Source of the DNA: Reyranella sp. | Lineage (GTDB): Bacteria; Pseudomonadota; Alphaproteobacteria; Reyranellales; Reyranellaceae | Assembly (NCBI RefSeq): GCF_017305915.1 | Contig: NZ_JAFKJN010000010.1 | Span: 124,001 to 188,000 of the forward strand | Reading direction: 5' to 3' | DNA length: 64,000 nucleotides | Shown here: one piece after another, positions 32,978 to 42,536 of the stretch | How the letters are laid out: each line of letters opens with the position of its first letter | How positions within the stretch are numbered: the first letter of the stretch is position 1 | Notes under the pieces: generated by a model | Seen by the model: only the letters and a program-made list of their open reading frames with translations | What the model was told of the DNA's origin: nothing | Database searches by the model: none | Program-made: the position numbers and the translations under genes

Positions 32978-34003
32978 TCAGCGGCCGAACACGTCCCGCC
33001 AGCCGCGCGCGGCACCCAGCGAGGCCGCGCGATAGACGCCGCGCGCCACCGCGCGGGCGAGGCAATCCGCAGCCAACGTGCCGAGCTCGCCCAGGGCCAA
33101 CGGATCCTTGCCGAGATCGTGCATACCGGTGGCGACGGCGAACACTGTGTCGCCGTCCTGCGGCGTGTGCACCGGGCGGATCGAGCGGGCGAGCCCATCC
33201 TGCGCCATCATCGCCAGCCGCTGGGCCGCCCCCTTGTCGAGCCGAGCGTTGGTCGCCACCACCGCGATGGTGGTGTTGGCGCGCGGATCGCTGCGCGCCT
33301 GGTCGGCCAAATCGTGCGTGACGTCGGCGCGGTTGTGCGAAACATCGAGCGCCACTTTTCGGTTGGGCGGGGGCAGGCCGCCGAACTCATCGCCCTGCTC
33401 GAGCGCCCAGGCCCAGAACTGCGGCAGGCCGGCCATGGTCGTGTAGCCGCGCGCATTCACCGCCACCAGCGCGCCGACCTGCAGGCCGGTGCTCGGATCG
33501 ACCGCCGAGGCCGAGCCCAGCCCGCCCTTGAGATCGCCCGCCTTGGCACCCATGCCCGCACCGGCATTGCCCAGCGCGAAATCGCGCGCGGCAGCGCCGG
33601 TCGCCTGGTAAGCGAGCTCGCGATAGGGCGGCCAGTCCCAGCCCTTGTCGCCACCGTTCAGCAGGTCGAACAGGATCGCGGTCGGCACGATCGGCACCAC
33701 CACGCCGCCAACCGCGACGCCGCGGCCGTGCTCGCGCAGCCAGCGCATGGTGCCGTCGCCGGCGCTGAGCCCGAAGGCCGAGCCGCCGCTCAAGCAGATC
33801 GCATCGACGCGATCGACCGTGCAGGCGGGATCGAGCAGGTCGGTCTCGCGGGTGCCGGGCGCGCCGCCGCGGACATCGACCGAGGCGACGAACGGCCGCT
33901 CGCCCAGCACGACGCTGACGCCCGAGCGCAGGCGCGCATCGTCGGCATTGCCGACCAGCAGGCCGTCGACATCGGTGATCAGGTTGCGCGGGCCGGGTTT
34001 CAT
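32978..34003 (-). CDS. P1-family (DmpA-like) aminopeptidase
   Basis: Self-cleaving N-terminal nucleophile hydrolase of 341 residues, family S58/P1. It starts with ITDVDGLLVGNA, and has GGSAFGLSAGDG near 92-103 and GNAGAGMGAKAG near 165-176. The probable autocleavage site and nucleophile threonine lie in NTTIAVVATNA near 260-270. The start is ATG 34003; the frame extends upstream across the rlmI 3' end but without similarity. Substrates are N-terminal D- or beta-amino residues or L-amino acid amides. Confidence 0.87.
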   Translation of the reverse strand: MKPGPRNLITDVDGLLVGNADDARLRSGVSVVLGERPFVASVDVRGGAPGTRETDLLDPACTVDRVDAICLSGGSAFGLSAGDGTMRWLREHGRGVAVGGVVVPIVPTAILFDLLNGGDKGWDWPPYRELAYQATGAAARDFALGNAGAGMGAKAGDLKGGLGSASAVDPSTGLQVGALVAVNARGYTTMAGLPQFWAWALEQGDEFGGLPPPNRKVALDVSHNRADVTHDLADQARSDPRANTTIAVVATNARLDKGAAQRLAMMAQDGLARSIRPVHTPQDGDTVFAVATGMHDLGKDPLALGELGTLAADCLARAVARGVYRAASLGAARGWRDVFGR

Positions 34004-34023
34004 GTCAATCGCGTTGCATGTTG

Positions 34024-35214
34024 TCAGTCGAGCTGGAGCGTCAGCGCCTTGAGGTAGGCCGTCTCCGGCAGGTTGGGATGCACCGGATGATCGAGCGCCG
34101 CGCCGGAGCTGCGCAGGATGCGGCCGGTGCGCTCGGCGTCGCGCAGGCCGCGCTTCACCTGGTCGGCGAAGACCGGCGGATCGACCAGATGCGAGCACGA
34201 CGCCACGAACAAGAAGCCGCCGCGCGCCACCAGCGGAGCCGCCAGCCGCACCAGCTTGCGATAGCCCTGCGCGCCGGTCTTGAGATCCTTGCGGCTCTTC
34301 ACGAAGGCCGGCGGGTCGCAGATCACGACATCGAACTTGCGCGCATGCGTGCCGCCCAGCTTCTCCAGCGCCTCGAAGGCCTCGGCCTTGTCGAACGACA
34401 CGACCTTGTCGACGCCGTTCAGCTTGGCCGCCTGCTTGGCCGCATCGAGCGCTGCCGCCGAGCGGTCGATGCAGGTGACCGCCTTCGCCCCTTCCTTCGC
34501 CGCAAGAACGCCGAAGCCGCCGCTATAGCTGTAGACGTCGAGCACGGTCGCGTCCCTGGCCAGTCCCGCCATGAAGCGGCGATTGTCGCGCTGGTCGTAG
34601 AACCAGCCGGTCTTCTGCCCCTCCGACAGGTCGGCGACGAACTTCGCGCCGTTCTCGATCAGCTCGATCGGCTCGCCATTGCCCTTGGCGACGGTGACCT
34701 CGCGTTTCAGCCCCTCGAGCTCGCGCACCGGCGAATCGTTCTTGAGCACGATGGTCTTGGGCGACAGCTCGGCCTCGAGCGCCTCCAGCAGCACCGGCGT
34801 CAGAGCATCCATGCCGGCCGAATTGAGCTGCACCACCAGCGCGTCTCCGAAGCGGTCGACGATCACGCCCGGCAGGCCGTCGGCCTCGGCATGGATCAGC
34901 CGGTAGTACGGCACGCCGATCAGCCGGTCGCGCAGCGCCGCCGCATTGGCGATGCGCCGGCCGAGGAACAGCGCATCGACGGTCGCCTCGGGATTGGTGG
35001 TCAAAAGCCGCGCGGCGATCAGTGAATGCGGGTTGAAGGTGACGAGGCCCAGCGCCTCTCCGCTCGGGGCGCGCAAATAGGCGAGCGAGCCGGGCGGGAT
35101 CGCCTTGGTCTCGGCGTCCATCAGGATCTCGTTGGAAAATGCCCACGGATGCCCAGCCCGCACCCGGCGGTCCTCGCCGGAGCGCAGCAGGACGCTCGGC
35201 AGCTTCTTGGCCAC
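34024..35214 (-). CDS. rlmI: 23S rRNA (cytosine-5) methyltransferase RlmI-like
   Basis: Class I SAM methyltransferase of 396 residues. An N-terminal PUA domain (about 5-80, with RRVRAGHPWAFSNEI) and an EEHEE-type middle part precede the Rossmann methyltransferase domain (about 185-390), with SAM motif I VLDVYSYSGGFGVLAAK near 225-241 and catalytic motif ICDPPAF near 293-299. It would modify a cytosine in 23S rRNA, most like RlmI (C1962). The upstream 517 bp hold no gene. Confidence 0.88.
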   Translation of the reverse strand: MAKKLPSVLLRSGEDRRVRAGHPWAFSNEILMDAETKAIPPGSLAYLRAPSGEALGLVTFNPHSLIAARLLTTNPEATVDALFLGRRIANAAALRDRLIGVPYYRLIHAEADGLPGVIVDRFGDALVVQLNSAGMDALTPVLLEALEAELSPKTIVLKNDSPVRELEGLKREVTVAKGNGEPIELIENGAKFVADLSEGQKTGWFYDQRDNRRFMAGLARDATVLDVYSYSGGFGVLAAKEGAKAVTCIDRSAAALDAAKQAAKLNGVDKVVSFDKAEAFEALEKLGGTHARKFDVVICDPPAFVKSRKDLKTGAQGYRKLVRLAAPLVARGGFLFVASCSHLVDPPVFADQVKRGLRDAERTGRILRSSGAALDHPVHPNLPETAYLKALTLQLD

Positions 35215-35731
35215 GGCTACTCTACCCTTCGCAGATAAGGCGTCTTTTCATTGTCCCGTCTCACGGAAATTTCTCCAGCTGTTTTGTCTGACTGAGGGGC
35301 GATGGCACATATCATCATCGCGCGCCCAACACCTAAGGCTTGTCCATTTCCGACCATTTTCGACCATTTATCTCCATTTTCACCGTTTTCGTGCGGTGCA
35401 GGAAATGGCGACATCGATCAGGCGCGATGCCACCGCGGACTCCGGCACACGGATTTCTGAATCGAACATGAAAGCTCCCGTCTGCATGGAGGCAGGCAAC
35501 ATAACCGCACCGACGCGCTGAACCTATTAGGGGCAATGGCCCGGCGAAAAAGCCGCCATTTCCGGGCCTCGAATCGCGTTCCATTGCCCAGAATGAGAGT
35601 GCTGGGAGGCGGCATGCCGTGCCGCTCATGCGCGATTATCGCGCAGTGCTCAGGAACCTCATCAACGGCGGCGGCGCATTTTCTTTCGCCACAAAAGAAA
35701 AAGAGAGGCACGGAGTGCCGCGCTTCGCGCC
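35215..35731. other. 517-bp intergenic region, A/T-richer, no gene
   Basis: No supported gene. It contains short near-repeats of CCATTTTCGA around 35344-35390, a GGGCAATGG hairpin (35530-35591) with a nested GGCCCGG/CCGGGCC stem, and an A/T-only hairpin TTTTCTTT/AAAGAAAA (35679-35702) just behind ggt that could serve as a terminator for it. Base composition differs from the flanks and suggests remnants of inserted DNA. Confidence 0.5.
35530..35591. repeat. GGGCAATGG hairpin repeat, copy B
   Basis: GGGCAATGG (35531-35539) and CCATTGCCC (35581-35589) form the outer stem, with a GGCCCGG/CCGGGCC stem inside. The arm sequences are shared with 13966-14033. Confidence 0.55.
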
Positions 35732-37336
35732 CTACTCGCCTTTGGCGACGCCGTCGCGCCGCGGATCGGCGCCGCCTTCCCAGCCATCGCCCCCTGGCCT
35801 CGTGACCCGGCGGATGGCGGTCAGACCGCCTTCATGCCGGCGGACTTGTACTTGATGGCCGAGCTTGCGCAAGGCGTCCGCCTGGGCGGGCAGGTCGCCC
35901 TTGTCCTCGAGCTCGGTCGGGCCGTTCATGTTGGCGACCCGCGGCAGGTCGAGCGCGGCCTGGGGGCCGAGGTTCCAGTCGAGCATGGCGATCAGCGCCT
36001 GGAAGGTGTCGCCGATGATGCGCTGGCCGCCGGCCGAGCCGACCGACAGCACCAGCTTGCGGTCCTGGTCGAGCACGAAGGTCGGCGACATCGACGAGCG
36101 CGGCCGCTTGCCGGGCTCCACCCGATTGGCGACCGGCTTCCCATTGCGCTCGGGCACCGGCGAGAAATCGGTCAGCTCGTTGTTGAGGATGAAGCCACCC
36201 GCCATCATGTGCGCGCCGAACGGTCCCTCGACGGTGGTGGTGAAGGCGACCGCGTTGCCGGCGCGGTCGACGATGGTCATGTGGCTGGTGCCGTGCTCGA
36301 CATAGCCCGGATCGACCGGCTCATGGCCGCCCATGCTGCGGTCCTCGGAGATCAGCTTGCGCCGTTCGGCAATGTAGCCGGGCGAGACGAGCTGCTTGGT
36401 TGGGACCGCCGTGAAGGCCGGGTCGGCGACGTACCGCGCGCGATCGGCGAAGGCGAGCCGCCCGGCCTCGGCGATGAGGTGCAGGGAACGCAGGTTGTTG
36501 GGCCTGTCCTGGCGCAGGTCGAACGGCTCGAGCAGGCCCAGCATCTGCAGCATCGCGATGCCGCCCGACGAGGGCGGCGGCATGCCGCAGACGATCCAGA
36601 CGCGATACGGCCCGCACAACGCCTCCCGCTTGATCGGCTTGTACGCCGCGAGGTCGCTCACCGCGAGCGTGCCCGGCCGCACATTGCCGCGGACATGCGC
36701 TGCCATCTCCTCGGCGATCGGTCCTTCCTGCAACACCTGCGATCCTTCCGACGCGATGCGCTGCATCGTGTCGGCCAGCGCCGGGTTGGCGACCGTATTG
36801 TCGGGCCCGATCGAGAACATCGCCCGCATGGCCGGCGATCGCTCGAACGAGAGGGCGAGCCGCGGCGGCATGGGGAAGCCCTTGCGCGCAGTGGCGATCG
36901 ACGTCGTGAACAGATCGGCCCACGGCAGCTTGCCGTGCTCCTTGTGCGTCATCTCGAGCAACGCGACGGCGCCGGGCACGCCGACCGACAGGCCCGAGGC
37001 CTGCGCCTCGGGATAGGGCAGCGGGCGGCCGTCGCGCAGGAACATCGTCGCCGTGGCGCCGGCCGGCGCGGTCTCGCGGCCGTCGTAGACCGTGATGCCG
37101 CGCGTCTCGGCGTCGTAGTAGAGCAGGAAGCCGCCGCCGCCGACGCCCGAGGCCTGCGGCTCGACCACGCCCAGCATCATCTGCACCGCCACCGCGGCAT
37201 CGACCGCCGTGCCGCCGCGGCGCAGCGCGTCGAGACCGACTTCGACCGCCAGCGGGTGAGCCGCGGCGACCATCTGTTGCGGTTCCGCGTGCGCAAGCGC
37301 CGGCAAGAGCAGGGCGAGCGCGAGCAGCCGCTTCAT
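35732..37336 (-). CDS. ggt: Gamma-glutamyltransferase
   Basis: Periplasmic Ntn hydrolase of 534 residues that cleaves glutathione and other gamma-glutamyl compounds. A signal peptide (about 1-17, cleavage after AHA) precedes the large subunit with ASGVGGGGFLL near 62-72. The autocatalytic cleavage site and new N-terminal nucleophile is Thr350 in HGTSHMTIVD, and PRSSMSPTFV near 413-422 is part of the active site. The ATG overlaps the stop of the methyltransferase gene upstream as ATGA. Confidence 0.94.
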   Translation of the reverse strand: MKRLLALALLLPALAHAEPQQMVAAAHPLAVEVGLDALRRGGTAVDAAVAVQMMLGVVEPQASGVGGGGFLLYYDAETRGITVYDGRETAPAGATATMFLRDGRPLPYPEAQASGLSVGVPGAVALLEMTHKEHGKLPWADLFTTSIATARKGFPMPPRLALSFERSPAMRAMFSIGPDNTVANPALADTMQRIASEGSQVLQEGPIAEEMAAHVRGNVRPGTLAVSDLAAYKPIKREALCGPYRVWIVCGMPPPSSGGIAMLQMLGLLEPFDLRQDRPNNLRSLHLIAEAGRLAFADRARYVADPAFTAVPTKQLVSPGYIAERRKLISEDRSMGGHEPVDPGYVEHGTSHMTIVDRAGNAVAFTTTVEGPFGAHMMAGGFILNNELTDFSPVPERNGKPVANRVEPGKRPRSSMSPTFVLDQDRKLVLSVGSAGGQRIIGDTFQALIAMLDWNLGPQAALDLPRVANMNGPTELEDKGDLPAQADALRKLGHQVQVRRHEGGLTAIRRVTRPGGDGWEGGADPRRDGVAKGE

Positions 37337-38133
37337 GCGCGGCGGACCACGATGAACAGGCGGCGGAACGGGAACAGGGTGATGCCGTCGGCGCGTGTCG
37401 GATAGGCTTTGGCGATCAGCGCCGCGTAGGTGTCGTAGAACTGTGTGCGCTCCGGCTCCTGCAGCGCTTCGAGGAACGGGCGCAGGCCGGTGCTCGCGGT
37501 GTACTGCGCCACCGGACCCTTGCCGGTCAGCGCCTGCTGGTAGATCGTCTCCCAGACTTCGAGGTCCGACGAGAGCGGCTTCAGCACGTCGAAATAGCGC
37601 GACGGCTCCTCGACCCGCGCAATGCCGCCGATGCCCTTGAGCTTGTCGGCCCACGGGCCGGATCGCGCGGCCTCGTGCATCAGCGCGTGGCTCGGCGCCT
37701 CATGATTGCGCGGCATCTGGATCGCGAGCTGGCCGCCCGGGGGCAGCAGCTTGATCAGGCCGGGGAACATGTCGATATGGCCGGGCAGCCACTGGTAGGC
37801 GGCATTGCTGTAGAGGATCGCGGGCGGCGCATCGGGCTTGAACTGCGCGAGGTCGCCTTTGGCGAACGTCACGCGCGGATCGGCGGTCTGGCTGCGCGCC
37901 TTCGCCAGCATCTGCTCGGAGGAATCGATGCCGACCACCGGCGCGCCGGGGAAGCGCTCGCCGAGGATGCGGCTGATGTTGCCGGCGCCGCAGCCGAGAT
38001 CGTAGATCGCGTGGCCCGCTCGCGCGGCGTTGGCCGGATCGAGCCGGCCCATCAGGTCGAGCGCCGGCCGCATGCGGGCGTCGGCGAACTTGAGGTAGAG
38101 GTTGGCATCCCAGACGGTCGAAGCGAGCGCCAC
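37333..38133 (-). CDS. tam: Trans-aconitate 2-methyltransferase-like SAM methyltransferase
   Basis: Class I methyltransferase of 266 residues. It has motif I IYDLGCGAGNISRIL near 43-57, an acidic ribose-binding stretch in VVGIDSSEQML, and SNAAYQWLPGH near 108-118, which is characteristic of Tam. It would methylate trans-aconitate, a by-product inhibitor of aconitase. The start is GTG 38133 behind AGGAGG (38146-38141 on the minus strand), just 2 bp after the stop of the upstream carboxymuconolactone decarboxylase-like gene. Confidence 0.85.
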   Translation of the reverse strand: MALASTVWDANLYLKFADARMRPALDLMGRLDPANAARAGHAIYDLGCGAGNISRILGERFPGAPVVGIDSSEQMLAKARSQTADPRVTFAKGDLAQFKPDAPPAILYSNAAYQWLPGHIDMFPGLIKLLPPGGQLAIQMPRNHEAPSHALMHEAARSGPWADKLKGIGGIARVEEPSRYFDVLKPLSSDLEVWETIYQQALTGKGPVAQYTASTGLRPFLEALQEPERTQFYDTYAALIAKAYPTRADGITLFPFRRLFIVVRRA

Positions 38134-38135
38134 GA

Positions 38136-38534
38136 TCAAGCCTCCTCGAACGCCGTGTCGACCGGCACGCGATAGGCCGTGGCGATCTTGTTGCCCTTCA
38201 GGGCGGCCAGCACCACTTTCATGAACTCCTCGTGCATCGCGTCGGTCATGCCCTTCCTGCGCGCCATCGTGCCGTGCGAGGCGATGCAATAGTCGCACTG
38301 ATTGGCGATCGAGACGGCGAGATAAACTAATTCCTTGGTGAGCGGATCGAGGGCGCCCGGTGCGAACGCCTCTTTCATCTCGGCGGCGAACTGCTCCATC
38401 ACCGGGGGATGGCGCGCCAGCGCCTTCCAGACATTGTTGATGCCAGCGGGATCGATGCCGCGGTTGGCCGCGATCCCCTCGACGACGGCCTTGGCGCGGG
38501 GCGCCATGTCCTTGTACTCGATAAGCTTCGACAT
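38136..38534 (-). CDS. Carboxymuconolactone decarboxylase / AhpD-like protein
   Basis: Helical protein of 132 residues of the CMD family, probably an oligomeric thiol-disulfide or peroxidase-reducing protein rather than a decarboxylase. The conserved redox pair is Cys-Asp-Tyr-Cys in NQCDYCIASHG near 79-89, with the catalytic His three residues on. It lies 2 bp upstream of the tam gene and 74 bp behind phaB, from which it is separated by a palindromic repeat. Confidence 0.87.
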   Translation of the reverse strand: MSKLIEYKDMAPRAKAVVEGIAANRGIDPAGINNVWKALARHPPVMEQFAAEMKEAFAPGALDPLTKELVYLAVSIANQCDYCIASHGTMARRKGMTDAMHEEFMKVVLAALKGNKIATAYRVPVDTAFEEA

Positions 38535-38559
38535 TGGTGCTCTCCACCCCCTCCCTGCC

Positions 38560-38610
38560 TCCCTCACGCGGATTCCGCGTGGGGAGGTGGCCCGAAGGGC
38601 CGGAGGGGTC
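38560..38610. repeat. Short palindromic repeat behind the phaB stop (CTCCCCAT family, partial)
   Basis: A perfect CACGCGGA-T-TCCGCGTG hairpin (38563-38579) is followed by GGGGAGGTGGCCCGAAGGGCCGGAGGGGTCA. The second part matches the outer arms of the elements at 9234 and 61616. The last bases include the phaB stop codon. Confidence 0.65.
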
Positions 38611-39334
38611 AGTACATGTGCTGGCCGCCGTTGATCGACAGCGTCGAGCCGGTGATGAAGCCGGCATCGTCGGCGATCAGGAACAGCACGCCGCGGGCGA
38701 TCTCGTCGGCCTTGCCGAGCCGGCCGACCGGGATCTTGGCGACGATCTTCTCCAGCACCTGCGCCGGCACTGCCGACACCATGTCGGTGTCGGTGTAGCC
38801 CGGCGCGATGGCGTTGACGGTGATGCCCTTGGCCGCGCCTTCCTGCGCCAGCGCCTTGGTGAAGCCGTGGATGCCCGACTTGGCGGCGGCGTAGTTGACC
38901 TGGCCGTACTGGCCGCCCTGGCCGTTGATCGAGCCGATATTGACGATGCGGCCGAAGCCGCGGGTGTTCATGCCGTCCCACACCGCCTTGCTGACGTTGA
39001 AGCAGGAGCCGAGGTTGGTATCGATCACCGCCTGCCACATCGCGCGGTCGAGCCGGCGCATGGTCGAATCCCGGGTGATGCCGGCGTTGTTCACGACGAT
39101 GTCGATCGGTCCGAGCTCACCCTCGATCTTGGCGATCGCCGCCTTGACCGCGTCGAAGTCGGAGACGTCGAACCTGTAGACCGGGATGCCGGTCTCCTCT
39201 TTGAAGGCCGCGGCGGCCACGTCGTTGCCGGCGTAGTTGGCGGCCACCTGGTAACCGCGCAGCTTCAGCATCTTGGATATGGCGGCGCCGATCCCGCGCG
39301 TGCCGCCGGTCACCAATGCAACTCGTCCTGCCAT
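38609..39334 (-). CDS. phaB: Acetoacetyl-CoA reductase PhaB
   Basis: NADPH-dependent short-chain dehydrogenase of 241 residues that makes (R)-3-hydroxybutyryl-CoA for polyhydroxyalkanoate synthesis. It has the TGGTRGIG cofactor loop near 9-16, NNAG near 84-87, and the Ser/Tyr/Lys triad in the stretch NIGSINGQGG...YGQVNYAAAKSG near 134-157. The tail STLSINGGQHMY is the PhaB signature ending. The start ATG has GGAGG upstream (minus strand). Its partners phaA, phaC and phaR lie within the next 8 kb, interrupted by unrelated genes. Confidence 0.94.
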   Translation of the reverse strand: MAGRVALVTGGTRGIGAAISKMLKLRGYQVAANYAGNDVAAAAFKEETGIPVYRFDVSDFDAVKAAIAKIEGELGPIDIVVNNAGITRDSTMRRLDRAMWQAVIDTNLGSCFNVSKAVWDGMNTRGFGRIVNIGSINGQGGQYGQVNYAAAKSGIHGFTKALAQEGAAKGITVNAIAPGYTDTDMVSAVPAQVLEKIVAKIPVGRLGKADEIARGVLFLIADDAGFITGSTLSINGGQHMY

Positions 39335-39417
39335 GTGAGCCTCCCTGACTGCTTGGGAGACCAGCTTAGTTACCCCCACCCCTGGGGATCAACACGATGT
39401 GGAACGCGGGGACGGCC

Positions 39418-40644
39418 TCAGTCGCTGGCCATCTCCGGCTGGCGCGCCAGGCTGACAGCTCGTGACAGCAGGATGACGAACATCTGCAGGCCGAAGCCCA
39501 CGACGGCGGCGTACAGGCAGGCCTCGGCGCCCCACACCCCGCCGATCAGCGCGCCCAGACCGGCGCCGAGCGGGCGCGCGGCATAGGCGAGGATGTTGAT
39601 GGCGCTGACCCGGCCGAGCAGCCGCGGCGGCGTCACCGACTGGCGCAGCGTGGTCGTGCTGATCACCCACAGGATCGGGCCCGCCCCCAGCAGGAAGAAG
39701 CCGAGGCCGGCGAGGATCGGCATCGGGAACACCGAGGTGAGCGCGATCACCGCCGAGGCGACGAATCCCGTCACCGGTCCCAGCCCGATCACCGTGCCGA
39801 ACGGCAGCCAGCGCATGACGCGGGTGGCGGCGAGCGCGCCGACCAGCATGCCGACGCCGTACATCGCGAGCGTCGTGCCGACGCCGCTGGCCGACAGGCC
39901 GAGATGGTGCACGGCATAGGGCACGAACACGGCGAGGATCACGAACCACGCGGTGTTGAAGATGAACTGGGTGAAGAAGACCGGCCGCAGCAGGTCGTGG
40001 CGGAAGACGAAGGCCAGGCCTTCGCGGATCTCCTGCAGCGGATGACGGCGACGGCTGGTGTCGCGCGCCGGCTCCTTGAGCCGCGCCAGCAGCACGACCG
40101 CGACCACCGACAGTGCCGCGGCGATGCCGAAGGCCGGACCGGCACCGCTCCAGCCGACCAGCAGGCCGCCCAGCGCGGGCCCCGCGACGAAAGCCGCGGT
40201 GCGCGCGAGCTCGATGCGCGCGTTGGCGGCGGGCAGCGCCGCGGGCGCGACCAGCGACGGCACCAGGGCCGGCGCCGCGACGCTGTAGACGACGGTGCCG
40301 CAGACCGCGACGAAGCCCAGGAAGCCGAGCAGCGGCAGGGTGATCCAGCCAGCGACGATCAGCACGAGGGTCACCAGCAACGCCATCGCGCGCAGCGCCT
40401 CGGCGCCGGCCATCAATACGCGGCGCGACAAACGGTCGGCCAGCAGGCCGGCGGGAATCGCGAACAGCACGAACGGCAGGGTCAATGCGGTCTGCAGCAG
40501 GCCGGTCTCGGCCTCGCCGGCGCCCAGCAGCAGCACGGCGACGATCGGCGCGGCGGCGAGCGCGATCTGCTCGGCCGACTGCGCGGCCAGATTGGACCAG
40601 GCGAGGCGATTGAAGGTCGGGGGCAGCTTTTGGTGTTCGGTCAT
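39418..40644 (-). CDS. MFS transporter (enterobactin exporter-like, MFS_3)
   Basis: Membrane protein of 408 residues with about twelve helices. The segment [21 protein letters not shown] near 65-85 is the conserved loop 2-3 motif of the family. It is most like EntS/MFS_3 drug or siderophore exporters. It sits alone between phaB and the divergent SnoaL-like gene. Substrate unknown. Confidence 0.88.
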   Translation of the reverse strand: MTEHQKLPPTFNRLAWSNLAAQSAEQIALAAAPIVAVLLLGAGEAETGLLQTALTLPFVLFAIPAGLLADRLSRRVLMAGAEALRAMALLVTLVLIVAGWITLPLLGFLGFVAVCGTVVYSVAAPALVPSLVAPAALPAANARIELARTAAFVAGPALGGLLVGWSGAGPAFGIAAALSVVAVVLLARLKEPARDTSRRRHPLQEIREGLAFVFRHDLLRPVFFTQFIFNTAWFVILAVFVPYAVHHLGLSASGVGTTLAMYGVGMLVGALAATRVMRWLPFGTVIGLGPVTGFVASAVIALTSVFPMPILAGLGFFLLGAGPILWVISTTTLRQSVTPPRLLGRVSAINILAYAARPLGAGLGALIGGVWGAEACLYAAVVGFGLQMFVILLSRAVSLARQPEMASD

Positions 40645-40733
40645 CGGGGGTTCCTGAACGTTGGGCCGGGAACCTAGGAAGTCCGATCCGGACGTTCTAT
40701 CCGCGCCCGGCCGCGCATTGCTACGATCGCCCC

Positions 40734-41207
40734 GTGACCGACACCCCGCGTCCGCCGCTGCCGCCCTTCACCGCGGAGACCGCCGCGCAGAAGGCGCGCG
40801 CCGCCGAGGATGCCTGGAACAGCCGCGATCCGGCGAAGGTGGCACTCGCCTACACATCCTACAGCGTGTGGCGCAATCGCGCCGAGTTCTTCCACGGCCG
40901 CGAGGCGATCCAGGCGTTCCTGACCCGCAAATGGGCGAAGGAGCTCGACTACCGGCTGATCAAGGAGCTGTGGGCCTTCGCCGGCAACCGCATCGCCGTG
41001 CGCTTCGCCTACGAATGGCACGACGATTCGGGCAACTGGTTCCGCGCCTACGGCAACGAGAACTGGGAATTCGCCGACAACGGCCTGATGCGCCGCCGCA
41101 TCGCCTCGATCAACGACCTGCCGATCGCCGCGGCCGACCGCAAGTTCCGCTGGCCGCTGGGCGCGCGGCCAGAGGAACATCCGGGGCTTAGCGATTTAGG
41201 TCTTTAG
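40734..41207 (+). CDS. DUF1348 / SnoaL-like (NTF2-fold) protein
   Basis: Protein of 157 residues that matches DUF1348, an NTF2-like family of unknown role. It starts with GTG 40734 and shows the conserved [18 protein letters not shown] helix near 24-41, a short [11 protein letters not shown] segment, a core [23 protein letters not shown] near 84-106, and [11 protein letters not shown] single cone-shaped domain with no signal peptide. Divergent from the MFS gene and convergent with phaA. Confidence 0.85.
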   Translation: MTDTPRPPLPPFTAETAAQKARAAEDAWNSRDPAKVALAYTSYSVWRNRAEFFHGREAIQAFLTRKWAKELDYRLIKELWAFAGNRIAVRFAYEWHDDSGNWFRAYGNENWEFADNGLMRRRIASINDLPIAAADRKFRWPLGARPEEHPGLSDLGL

Positions 41208-41240
41208 CCGTTCTTGTCTTTTTCTGCACGGCGTGGGTGG

Positions 41241-41268
41241 GCGTTTTCGCGCAAAGCGCGAAAAGCGC
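41241..41268. terminator. Hairpin between convergent genes
   Basis: TTTTCGCGC-AAA-GCGCGAAAA forms a 9-bp stem with A/T ends on both strands between the SnoaL-like gene and phaA. It could end transcription from either side. A similar TTTCGCGCGAAGCGCGAAA hairpin lies inside the repeat at 61616-61771. Confidence 0.4.
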
Positions 41269-41318
41269 CGACTCGCACATGTGAATGCGCTGCCGCCCAC
41301 CGGCGCATCGGAATGCGC

Positions 41319-42500
41319 CTAATCCCGCTGGACGCACATGGCGATGCCCATGCCACCGCCGATGCACAGCGTCGCCAGGCCCTTCTTGGCGTCGCGCTTC
41401 TGCATCTCGAACAGCAAGGTGGTGAGCACGCGCGCGCCCGAGGCGCCGATCGGATGGCCGAGCGCGATCGCGCCGCCATTGACGTTGAGCTTATCGGGAT
41501 CGAGGCCGAGCTGCTTGCCGACCGCGACCGCCTGCGCCGCGAACGCCTCGTTGGCCTCGACCAGATCGAGGTCCTTGACCGTCCAGCCGGCCTTCTTGAG
41601 CGCCGCCTGCGAGGCGGTGACCGGACCGATGCCCATGATCGCCGGATCGACGCCGGTGGTCGCCCACGACACGATCCTGGCGAGCGGCTTGATGCCGCGC
41701 TTCTTGGCTTCGTCGGCGGTCATCAGCACCATCGCCGCGGCGCCGTCATTGATGCCCGAGGCGTTGCCGGCGGTGACCGAGCCGCCTTCCTTGGTGAAGG
41801 CGGGCCGGAGCTTGGCCAGCGTCTCGACCGTGGTGCCGTGGCGCGGGAACTCGTCGGTGTCGACCACGACGTCGCCCTTGCGAGTCTTGATGGTGACCGG
41901 GACGATCTCATCCTTGAAGCGGCCGCTCTTCTGCGCCGCCTCGGCCTTGTTCTGCGACGAGGCGGCGAAGGCGTCCTGCTCGGCGCGGGTGATCTGGTAC
42001 TTCTGCGCCACATTCTCGGCGGTGTTGCCCATGTGGTAGCCGTGGAAGGCGTCCCACAGCCCGTCCTTGAGCATGGTGTCGAGCATCTTGAACTCGCCCA
42101 TCTTGGTGCCGTCGCGCATGTGCGCGGCGTGCGGCGCCTGGCTCATGCTCTCCTGGCCGCCGACCACCATGATGTTGGCGTCGCCGTTGCGGATCGCCTG
42201 CCAGCCGAAGGCGACGGCGCGCAGGCCCGAGCCGCAGAGCTGGTTGATGCCGAGCGCGGTCTTGTCGACCGGGATGCCGGCATTGACCGCCGCCTGGCGC
42301 GCCGGGTTCTGGCCCTGCGCCGCGGTCAGGATCTGGCCCATGATGACTTCGTCGACTTCCTCGGGCTTGACCTTGGCCCGGTCGAGCGCGCCCTGGATCG
42401 CGACCTTGCCGAGGTCATGGGCGGGGACGCTGCCCAAGGCGCCGTTGAAGGAGCCGATGGCGGTGCGCGCCGCACTGGCGATGACGATTTCGGTAGTCAT
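41319..42500 (-). CDS. phaA: Acetyl-CoA acetyltransferase PhaA (beta-ketothiolase)
   Basis: Thiolase of 393 residues that condenses two acetyl-CoA to acetoacetyl-CoA. All active-site features are present: Cys89 in NQLCGSG, His in [10 protein letters not shown] near 348-357, and the second Cys in TLCIGGGMG near 376-384. The length equals the family standard. It supplies PhaB with substrate. It lies between a SnoaL-like gene and an acyltransferase rather than next to phaB, so it probably has its own promoter. Confidence 0.96.
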   Translation of the reverse strand: MTTEIVIASAARTAIGSFNGALGSVPAHDLGKVAIQGALDRAKVKPEEVDEVIMGQILTAAQGQNPARQAAVNAGIPVDKTALGINQLCGSGLRAVAFGWQAIRNGDANIMVVGGQESMSQAPHAAHMRDGTKMGEFKMLDTMLKDGLWDAFHGYHMGNTAENVAQKYQITRAEQDAFAASSQNKAEAAQKSGRFKDEIVPVTIKTRKGDVVVDTDEFPRHGTTVETLAKLRPAFTKEGGSVTAGNASGINDGAAAMVLMTADEAKKRGIKPLARIVSWATTGVDPAIMGIGPVTASQAALKKAGWTVKDLDLVEANEAFAAQAVAVGKQLGLDPDKLNVNGGAIALGHPIGASGARVLTTLLFEMQKRDAKKGLATLCIGGGMGIAMCVQRD

Positions 42501-42536
42501 GAGATTCTCCTCTAGGCAGCCGCCCTGTGGGCGATT

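Noticed and set aside
35340..35395. Short repeated CCATTTTCGA-like units, considered as a CRISPR array or tandem operator
   Set aside because: Units are irregular, about 10 bp and lack spacers; too weak for either call.
35333..35711. Minus-strand open frames of about 98 codons in the low-GC gap
   Set aside because: They cross hairpin repeats, have no ribosome binding site and no recognisable fold.
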